Of a stretch of 11,219 nucleotides of DNA, positions 6,808 to 11,219 are shown piece by piece (positions within the stretch are counted from its first letter, which is position 1; the number at the start of each line of letters is the position of its first letter). The position numbers and the translations under genes were made by a program. The stretch covers positions 1 to 11,219 of the forward strand of contig JAGBVY010000125.1 of NCBI GenBank assembly GCA_017630115.1. Direction: 5' to 3'. The DNA is from Tidjanibacter sp. (GTDB lineage Bacteria > Bacteroidota > Bacteroidia > Bacteroidales > Rikenellaceae). The notes below the pieces were generated by a model. It was given only the letters and a program-made list of their open reading frames with translations, searched no databases and was not told the origin of the DNA.

Positions 6808-8154
6808 ATGAGAAAATTTGTGCTTTCTATCATAGGAGTCCTAATGTTTTCGGCCACTGTGTTGGCTCAGAGTAGCAACCGTGTGGGCTACAAGGGTGTT
6901 GCCCCACGACGCACCGAGTTTATATCCTACTCCACTCGTGTGGGTGCTGAGAAGGGCGACCGCTCGGCTGAGCGACACTATCTGAATCTGCAATACAAAC
7001 ACTCTGGCACTACGACCAATGCCGAGGGCGAGAGTGTGGCCCGTTATGAGGTGGAGATTCCGCTTGTGTGGCGCGATAGGGATATTTTTCTCCACACCGA
7101 GGGTGGCGCTGCCGAGAAACGCATCCGTATAAATGGCGCCGAGGTGGGAGAGTGTAGGGACAATCGCACTCCTGCCGAATTTCTCATTACAAAATATATT
7201 AAGGATGGCACCTCTGTCATCGAAATCATCTCTCCTGCCGAGTGCGACCTGCGCCCTGCCGAAATGTTGGGCGAGAATATGCTCGAAGAGCAACTTTTTA
7301 TCTACTCGCAACCCCCAATCAGGATTCACGACATTATCCTCTCGGCCCATCCCGACCCAATGGGTCGCCACGGCGAGCTGAGTATGGATGTGATAGTTAG
7401 TTCTTCGCGTCGTAGCAGGGAGCAAATATCGGTTGGTTACGACATCTATTCGCCCGAGAAGGAGCTGAAATACTACGATGTGCGCGAGCACGAGGTGGGA
7501 GCATTGGCTACCGATACCCTCCATTTCCAGACCAATATCTACGGTGCTATGGAGAGGCTGTGGAGTGCCGATAGTCCCAAACTCTACGATGTGACCCTCT
7601 ATCTGAAACGTGGCGGCATCATCTCGGAGTATATAAATATAAAGGTGGGCTTTGGCTCTACCAGTTTTGCCAATGGCGAGCTGTTGCGTAATGGCAAGGT
7701 GGTGGATGTTAGGGCTGCACGCTACAACACCTCGGGCCCTGCAAAACAGACTGAGGCCGACCTTAGGGCACTCAAACGTCAGAAAATCAACACCATCTAC
7801 ACCGACTATCCACAGCCCTATTGGTTCTACGACATTTGCGACCGCGTAGGACTCTATGTTGTGGAGCAGGCCAACATCAATACCGACCCCAAAGGCGGTG
7901 ACCGCAGCCGCAAGGGTACGCTGGCCAACAACCCCCAGTGGCTCGATGAGTTCCTCGAAAGGGTGGCAGCAAGTTACTACCGTGCGCGCATACACCCCTC
8001 GGTGGTGGCGTGGAGCTTGGGTGGCAACTCGGGTGGTGGCTACAATATGTACAAATGCTACGAATGGCTCAAAGGGGTGGAGAAAGAACGCCCTGTGGTC
8101 TATGGCGAGGGCGAGTGGAATAGCGACCTGAGGTTGCCTGAGGCTGTGCACTAA
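6808..8154 (+). CDS. Secreted GH2 beta-galactosidase-like protein, truncated barrel, probably non-catalytic
   Basis: This 448-residue protein starts at ATG 6808; an in-frame TTG at 6799 is less likely. Residues 1-20 are a signal peptide (MRKFVLSIIGVLMFSATVLAQ). Residues about 45-160 resemble the GH2 sugar-binding jelly roll (RTPAEF at 120-125, LFIYSQPPIRIHD). The Ig-like sandwich follows to about 285, then half of the TIM barrel (FYDICDRVGLYVVEQANI). The LacZ active site is eroded. SHYP (His357) reads TDYP (Asp333), NIETHG (His391) reads NINTDP, and WSLGNESG with acid/base Glu461 reads WSLGGNSG (Asn407). The protein stops at a point before nucleophile Glu537 would occur, so both catalytic acids are missing. 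It may bind glycans or be a decaying gene, though the frame is intact. rlmH follows after 46 bases, so the two may be co-transcribed. Confidence 0.8.
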   Translation: MRKFVLSIIGVLMFSATVLAQSSNRVGYKGVAPRRTEFISYSTRVGAEKGDRSAERHYLNLQYKHSGTTTNAEGESVARYEVEIPLVWRDRDIFLHTEGGAAEKRIRINGAEVGECRDNRTPAEFLITKYIKDGTSVIEIISPAECDLRPAEMLGENMLEEQLFIYSQPPIRIHDIILSAHPDPMGRHGELSMDVIVSSSRRSREQISVGYDIYSPEKELKYYDVREHEVGALATDTLHFQTNIYGAMERLWSADSPKLYDVTLYLKRGGIISEYINIKVGFGSTSFANGELLRNGKVVDVRAARYNTSGPAKQTEADLRALKRQKINTIYTDYPQPYWFYDICDRVGLYVVEQANINTDPKGGDRSRKGTLANNPQWLDEFLERVAASYYRARIHPSVVAWSLGGNSGGGYNMYKCYEWLKGVEKERPVVYGEGEWNSDLRLPEAVH

Positions 8155-8200
8155 TCGAGCCGTAGGAGAGTATTTACCCCACAAAGACGACCAAGTAGAT

Positions 8201-8674
8201 ATGAATGTAGAGTTGATTGTTGTAGGAAAAACCGACTCAAAGGAGGTGGCACAACTGGTTGAGGAGTACAAACAACGCATTGGCTTCTACACCCGCTTTG
8301 GCATAAGTGTCATCCCCGATGTGAAAAACACCCGCTCGATGAGCGAACCACAGCAGAAGAGAGCCGAAGGCGAGGCTATACTCAAACTACTGCTTCCCTC
8401 CGACTATGTTGTACTTATGGACGAGAGGGGGGCGCAACCCACCAGTGAGGAGTTTGCCGAGTGGTTGCAGAAGCGTATGGCCAGCGGATGCAAGAGGCTT
8501 GTGTTTGTCATCGGAGGCCCTTATGGATTCTCTCAGGAGGTCTATGATAGGGCCAGCGGCAAGATAGCCCTATCGAAGATGACCTTCTCGCACCAAATCG
8601 TTAGAGCCATTTTTGCCGAACAGCTCTACCGAGCCTTCACCATAATCAACAACGAACCCTATCATCACAAGTAA
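8201..8674 (+). CDS. rlmH: 23S rRNA (pseudouridine1915-N3)-methyltransferase RlmH
   Basis: This 157-residue SPOUT methyltransferase uses S-adenosylmethionine to methylate N3 of pseudouridine 1915 in helix 69 of 23S rRNA, on the assembled 70S ribosome. The trefoil-knot cofactor site is seen as FVIGGPYGFS (residues 102-111) and LSKMTFSHQIVRAIFAEQLYRA further on. The C-terminal NNEPYHHK (150-157) is the family signature near the methyl-acceptor site. The N-terminus MNVELIVVGKT and the length both fit the family (about 155 residues). The start has no strong Shine-Dalgarno site. The gene lies 46 bases after the GH2-like gene and has no visible promoter of its own, so it may be transcribed from upstream. 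A structured repeat begins 33 bases after its stop. Confidence 0.96.
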   Translation: MNVELIVVGKTDSKEVAQLVEEYKQRIGFYTRFGISVIPDVKNTRSMSEPQQKRAEGEAILKLLLPSDYVVLMDERGAQPTSEEFAEWLQKRMASGCKRLVFVIGGPYGFSQEVYDRASGKIALSKMTFSHQIVRAIFAEQLYRAFTIINNEPYHHK

Positions 8675-8706
8675 GGGTCTAATGTCTATTTCGGCTGTGC
8701 CTTGCG

Positions 8707-8795
8707 GGCGATAGCTGCGTTATGCTTGCTTCGGAAATCCTCATTTACGCTCGGTAAACTGCGGTTTCCTCAGCTTCGCAAGCCTTGCTCTCGCC
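8707..8795 (+). repeat. Structured dispersed repeat, copy 2 (after rlmH)
   Basis: Nested inverted repeats are visible: GGCGA (8707-8711) with TCGCC (8791-8795), GCTTGC (8724-8729) with GCAAGC (8778-8783), GGAAA (8733-8737) with TTTCC (8765-8769), and TTTAC (8744-8748) with GTAAA (8754-8758). Bases 8738-8764 match the reverse complement of 1634-1660 at 25 of 27 positions. The outer stems differ in sequence between the copies but keep pairing. Confidence 0.65.
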
Positions 8796-8811
8796 TCACA
8801 AAACCCAGCCT

Positions 8812-8865
8812 CAGGACAAGTCCTGTTTTATGAGTGTGCGGAGCAAGCTCCGTTTTGTGATGGTG
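8812..8865 (+). repeat. Two tandem 27-base hairpin units with T tracts
   Basis: Unit 1 (8812-8838) begins CAGGACAAGTCCTGTTTT and unit 2 (8839-8865) begins CGGAGCAAGCTCCGTTTT. Both are 6-bp palindromic stems around AA followed by four T residues. The stems differ at three base pairs, each changed on both sides so that pairing is kept. Each looks like a mini-terminator; together they may end rlmH transcription. Confidence 0.6.
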
Positions 8866-8899
8866 GTGCTCACGACCGAATTTTCGCTCCACGACCACT

Positions 8900-8935
8900 C
8901 CTCCCCTATGTCAGGGGAGGTGTCGCGCAAGCGAC
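8900..8935. repeat. REP-like double hairpin
   Basis: CCTCCCCT (8900-8907) pairs with AGGGGAGG (8913-8920). GTCGC (8922-8926) pairs with GCGAC (8931-8935) around a GCAA loop, a GNRA tetraloop. Short GC-rich double hairpins of this kind resemble REP elements in extragenic DNA. No RAYT transposase gene is in the window. Confidence 0.5.
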
Positions 8936-8991
8936 GGAGAGGTTAGTTTTATAGTTTACCGACCCGAAAGTTAAACCTAAATAATCCTAAT

Positions 8992-10290
8992 ATGAAAAGA
9001 ACACTTGTACTTCTCTGTGCGCTATTTGCGACTTTGAGCCTTGTGGCGCAAGATTTCCAGAGCTACTTCACCAACCGCACTCTGCGCACCGACCTCATCT
9101 TTTCGGGCGACGCCACCACCCAGCACATCACCTTGCGTGGCCTTCACTCGTGGGAGGGGTGGAGTGGCCGCCGTCACAACCTCAGCCAAGTGCCTCTCAG
9201 GGGCGACGGCCAGTTGCAACTTACCGATGTGGCCACAGGCGAGGTTATCTATCGCACCACCTTCTCGTCGCTCTTTCAGGAGTGGCTCTCTATGGAGGAG
9301 GCGCAGAAGGTCAGTAGAGCCTACGAGTTTACTCTGCTTGCCCCAATGCCACTGAGGCCCGCACAGATGAACGTAGTGCTCTACAATTCCGCTCAGGAGG
9401 TCTGCGCCGAGTTGCAGTTAACGATAGACCCCGCCGACATCCTCATCCACAACTTCGACTCTCTGCCCACCACTCCCTATACCACTATCCATAGCGGCTC
9501 GGAGCAGGAGAAAATCGACGTGGCCATTGTTGCTGAGGGCTACACCGCCGAGGAGATGCAACTCTTCCGTGAGGATGCCCAGAGGACCGTTGAGGCTCTC
9601 TTCTCGCACGAGCCTTTTGGCTCTATGCGCGAAAGGTTCAACATCGTTGCCGTTGAGAGTGTGAGTGCCGATAGCGGGGTGAGCATACCTCGCGAGGGGG
9701 TGTGGAAGGATAGTGCCGTAGAGAGCCATTTCGATACCTTCTACGCCGCACGCTATCTGACCACCAGTGCTATCTTCACTATGGCCGACCTGCTGGCAGG
9801 CATACCCTACGAACACATCATCGTGCTGGCCAACACCGACACCTATGGTGGCGGAGGAATCTACAACTCCTACACCCTCACCACAGCCCACCATCCACTC
9901 TTTGCGCCGGTTGTGGTACACGAGTTTGGCCATAGCTTTGGTGGCCTTGCCGACGAGTATTTCTACGATACACCCGACATCGCCTCCAACCCCCTGACAG
10001 CCACCAACGAGCCTTGGCAACAGAACATTACCAACCTTGTCGATTTGGACTCTAAGTGGGGCGATATGTTGCCCGAGGGCACATCCATACCCACCGAGCC
10101 CACCAAAGAGGCCGAGGATAACTACGTTGTTGGTGTCTATGAGGGAGCTAACTATATGACCAAGGGCGCTTTCCGACCTGCGGTTGTCTGCCGTATGCGC
10201 AACAATACCGCCACTCAGTTCTGCCCCGTATGCCAGAGGGCTTTGGAGCGTATGATACGTTTCTACACCGAGGATGGGGTGGTAGAGTAG
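8992..10290 (+). CDS. Secreted M64 family zinc metallopeptidase
   Basis: This 432-residue protein begins with a signal peptide (MKRTLVLLCALFATLSLVAQ, cleavage near 20) with no lipobox. Residues about 21-145 match the N-terminal beta domain that precedes M64 peptidases. Residues about 165-425 are the catalytic domain. The zinc site is HEFGHSFGGLADEY (310-323): His310 and His314 bind zinc, Glu311 is the catalytic base, and an acidic residue at 321-322 may be the third ligand. The C-terminus has the family's CRMRNN and FCPVCQRALERMIRFY segments with two paired cysteines. The family is named for an IgA-cleaving enzyme from a Clostridium, but most Bacteroidales members have unknown substrates, so IgA cleavage should not be assumed. 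It is preceded by a repeat-rich spacer and followed by a convergent gene. Identification of the family is firm; the substrate is unknown. Confidence 0.92.
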   Translation: MKRTLVLLCALFATLSLVAQDFQSYFTNRTLRTDLIFSGDATTQHITLRGLHSWEGWSGRRHNLSQVPLRGDGQLQLTDVATGEVIYRTTFSSLFQEWLSMEEAQKVSRAYEFTLLAPMPLRPAQMNVVLYNSAQEVCAELQLTIDPADILIHNFDSLPTTPYTTIHSGSEQEKIDVAIVAEGYTAEEMQLFREDAQRTVEALFSHEPFGSMRERFNIVAVESVSADSGVSIPREGVWKDSAVESHFDTFYAARYLTTSAIFTMADLLAGIPYEHIIVLANTDTYGGGGIYNSYTLTTAHHPLFAPVVVHEFGHSFGGLADEYFYDTPDIASNPLTATNEPWQQNITNLVDLDSKWGDMLPEGTSIPTEPTKEAEDNYVVGVYEGANYMTKGAFRPAVVCRMRNNTATQFCPVCQRALERMIRFYTEDGVVE

Positions 10291-10319
10291 GCCGACGAAA
10301 ACACTCCCAATATGAATTG

Positions 10320-10350
10320 CACGAGGCGCTCCGCATTGGAGCGCCTCGTG
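10320..10350. terminator. 13-bp perfect hairpin between convergent genes
   Basis: CACGAGGCGCTCC (10320-10332) is perfectly complementary to GGAGCGCCTCGTG (10338-10350), with a five-base loop. It lies between the stop codons of the M64 gene and the convergent PepSY-like gene. Neither side has a T tract, so it may be a bidirectional 3'-end stabiliser or weak terminator. Confidence 0.55.
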
Positions 10351-10395
10351 ACTTGTGTGTATATATGGAGAGTTGGGGTGGGGCTTAGTTGGCTA

Positions 10396-10821
10396 TTAGT
10401 CAATCTTTACAACGTCGCCCTTGGGGTTGAAGGTGAGCTCGGTGCCGTCGGATAGCTCCACCTCGTAGCCCTGACCCTCGGTCTCGATGCTCATAACCAA
10501 GATGTTGGGGTACTCGTCCCAGACGTAGGTGGTGATTTGCTCGGGGATGATTTCAATGGGTATGGTGTCGTTGCGGAGCTTGATTTTGGTCCATTGACCC
10601 GAGGCGTCGAAATTTACTTTGGAGCCATCTTTGAATATGACACGATAGGTGTTGCCGCTGCGGTGGTGGTGCTGGTGGATGACCTTGATTTGGTCTTTGG
10701 CGAAGTAGGTGTCGATGAACTCCTGCGCCTTCTGGGGGAGCTGTTTGAGTGTCACCTCAGCGGCATTTGCGACAATGGTGGCCATTAGGGCCACTGCGAT
10801 AGTTAGGATGATTCTTTTCAT
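10396..10821 (-). CDS. Secreted PepSY-like (DUF2874-type) protein with two repeats
   Basis: This 141-residue protein starts at ATG 10819-10821 with a clear signal peptide (MKRIILTIAVALMATIVANA, cleavage near 20), so it should be periplasmic or exported. The mature part has two copies of one unit with an exact 60-residue period. YRVIFKDGSKVNFDASG (59-75) matches YEVELSDGTELTFNPKG (119-135), each preceded by a helix that begins near a proline (LPQKAQEFIDTYF; IPEQITTYVWDEY). This is the architecture of the PepSY-like family (Pfam 'putative beta-lactamase-inhibitor-like'), common and duplicated in gut Bacteroidetes. No molecular function is established to my knowledge. A His-rich patch (HQHHH, 49-53) could bind metal. 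The gene is convergent with the M64 peptidase, and a PepSY-type protein inhibiting or chaperoning that peptidase is only a guess from position. No clear promoter was seen upstream. Confidence 0.85.
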   Translation of the reverse strand: MKRIILTIAVALMATIVANAAEVTLKQLPQKAQEFIDTYFAKDQIKVIHQHHHRSGNTYRVIFKDGSKVNFDASGQWTKIKLRNDTIPIEIIPEQITTYVWDEYPNILVMSIETEGQGYEVELSDGTELTFNPKGDVVKID

Positions 10822-10914
10822 AGCATAGAGTTGTTTTTAGTGTGTTCGCTCGTAGAGGTGCAAAAAGAGTGCAAAACAATTCCTCCGGCAAAAATAATTG
10901 CATTTTACGCCCCT

Positions 10915-10970
10915 GCCCACAATTTTTTTCTTCCCAGCCACACATTTTTTATCCTCCGCCCACATTTTTA
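10915..10970 (+). promoter_or_regulatory. Three direct repeats spaced 21-22 bp, candidate enhancer sites
   Basis: GCCCACAATTTTTTT starts at 10915, GCCACACATTTTTTA at 10937, and GCCCACATTTTTATG at 10958. The 22- and 21-base spacing is about two helical turns, so the copies face the same side of DNA. They lie about 45-100 bases upstream of the predicted sigma-54 start, where AAA+ enhancer-binding proteins often bind. Confidence 0.4.
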
Positions 10971-10986
10971 TGCCCTTATCCCGATT

Positions 10987-11003
10987 TTGGCACGGGCTTT
11001 GCA
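10987..11003 (+). promoter_or_regulatory. Sigma-54 (-24/-12) promoter, full consensus
   Basis: The sequence TTGGCACGGGCTTTGCA matches the published consensus YTGGCACGrNNNTTGCW at every specified position, with GG at 10989-10990 and GC at 11001-11002 in correct spacing. Eleven fixed bases at set spacing would occur by chance about 0.005 times on both strands of this window. Transcription should start near 11013-11014. The matching sigma factor gene, rpoN, is at the other end of the window. Confidence 0.8.
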
Positions 11004-11013
11004 ACTACTTATG

Positions 11014-11107
11014 GCGTGGTCGCAACGACCACACAAGGTTTCTTCATTTATTTAAGTTTGGGTTAGTAGTTTTGAAAAGGTAGCCGTTGTGAAACGCCTA
11101 CCTTTTT
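11014..11107 (+). ncRNA. Predicted sigma-54-dependent small RNA (or short leader)
   Basis: The start is predicted from the -12 GC at 11001-11002. A 5' hairpin follows at once: GTGGTCG (11016-11022) with CGACCAC (11026-11032) around CAA. A 42-base AU-rich, probably unpaired linker (11033-11074) leads to the terminator hairpin at 11075-11107. Total length is about 94 bases. No coding sequence fits inside. It could be a trans-acting small RNA or an attenuated leader of a gene beyond the window. Part of the linker resembles 1353-1374. I recognise no known RNA family. Confidence 0.5.
11075..11107 (+). terminator. Intrinsic terminator with GNRA-type loop
   Basis: AAAAGGTAG (11075-11083) pairs with CTACCTTTT (11098-11106), a C-C mismatch (11084/11097) follows, then CGTT (11085-11088) pairs with AACG (11093-11096) around GTGA, a GNRA loop. 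Five T residues (11103-11107) end the stem. No plus-strand protein gene lies between the sigma-54 promoter and this terminator. Confidence 0.85.
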
Positions 11108-11119
11108 GTTTTTGTTTGA

Positions 11120-11191
11120 GGGAGTGTAGGGAGTGTAGGGAGTGTAGGGAGTGTAGGGAGTGTAGGGAGTGTAGGGAGTGTAGGGAGTGCT
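11120..11191. repeat. 9-bp tandem repeat, eight copies
   Basis: GGGAGTGTA is repeated seven times exactly from 11120 to 11182, followed by a diverged eighth copy GGGAGTGCT (11183-11191). It lies 12 bases past the terminator and is not inside a supported reading frame. Copy number may vary between strains by slippage. Confidence 0.95.
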
Positions 11192-11219
11192 GGGCCTTAA
11201 ATTCCCTAAGTTCTCTAAA

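Larger units (their letters stand above)
8675..8991. other. 317-base spacer rich in hairpin repeats
   Basis: No protein gene is seen. In order it contains a nested palindromic repeat (8707-8795), a tandem pair of compensating hairpins (8812-8865), an 8-bp hairpin plus a GCAA-loop hairpin (8900-8935), and then about 55 bases leading to the M64 peptidase start. No full TAnnTTTG promoter was found before that gene. Confidence 0.7.
10822..11219. other. 398-base right-end spacer with regulatory RNA-like features
   Basis: No supported protein gene. It holds three phased direct repeats (10915-10970), a sigma-54 promoter (10987-11003), a predicted short transcript ending in a terminator (about 11014-11107), and a 9-bp tandem repeat (11120-11191). 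The gene beyond the right edge is unknown. Confidence 0.7.

Noticed and set aside
6841..8280. 479-codon open frame on the minus strand opposite the GH2-like gene and rlmH start
   Set aside because: It overlaps two supported plus-strand genes, has no family resemblance and no promoter or leader.
11011..11055. 14-codon peptide starting ATG GCG TGG in the small RNA region
   Set aside because: Its ATG lies 2-3 bases upstream of the predicted transcription start and it has no ribosome-binding site. It would need the start to be a few bases earlier to be leaderless.
10831..11066. Overlapping 74-codon plus-strand frames in the right-end spacer
   Set aside because: They run through the phased repeats and sigma-54 promoter, are low complexity (Phe/Pro rich) and have no leader or family match.
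11120..11191. CRISPR array
   Set aside because: The repeat unit is 9 bp with no spacers; it is a minisatellite.

Overview
The window looks like chromosomal DNA from a gut-type member of the Bacteroidales, most likely an Alistipes-like (Rikenellaceae) organism. This is inferred from gene content (a DUF4954 hexapeptide protein, Bacteroidales-type tryptophanase, M64 peptidase, PepSY-like secreted protein), from Bacteroidetes-type -7 boxes (TAnnTTTG), from A-rich leaders without clear Shine-Dalgarno sites, and from moderate GC. No phage, integrase, complete insertion sequence, tRNA, rRNA or CRISPR array was seen.

Layout. Bases 1-1290 (minus) hold the first 430 codons of rpoN (sigma-54), running off the left edge. 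A 419-base gap follows, with several hairpins. Bases 1710-3092 (minus) are asnS. A 342-base divergent promoter region carries a 167-bp MITE-like inverted repeat. On the plus strand come a DUF4954 left-handed beta-helix protein (3435-5216), tryptophanase tnaA (5291-6673) with a clear terminator, a secreted GH2-like protein with a degraded active site (6808-8154), and rlmH (8201-8674). A 317-base gap packed with hairpin repeats precedes a secreted M64 zinc peptidase (8992-10290). Convergent to it on the minus strand is a small secreted PepSY-like protein (10396-10821). The last 400 bases have no protein gene.

The most interesting part is the right end. A full-consensus sigma-54 (-24/-12) promoter at 10987-11003 is followed at once by a 5' hairpin and about 90 bases later by a strong intrinsic terminator with a GNRA-type loop. 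This is the architecture of a sigma-54-dependent small RNA or a short attenuated leader. Three direct repeats spaced 21-22 bp lie just upstream, where enhancer-binding proteins usually bind. RpoN itself is encoded at the other end of the window.

Other points: a structured repeat occurs about 30 bases after the stop codons of both asnS and rlmH, in the same orientation as each gene, with matching core but differing outer stems. Next to the rlmH copy is a tandem pair of hairpins whose stems differ by three compensated base pairs. A minus-strand terminator-like hairpin sits 34 bases upstream of rpoN and could attenuate it.

How the genes work together: apart from the sigma-54 gene and the sigma-54 promoter, the genes are not an obvious pathway. 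Translation functions (asnS, rlmH), catabolism of tryptophan to indole, pyruvate and ammonia (tnaA), and secreted proteins (GH2-like, M64, PepSY-like) are interspersed, as is common in Bacteroidales chromosomes.
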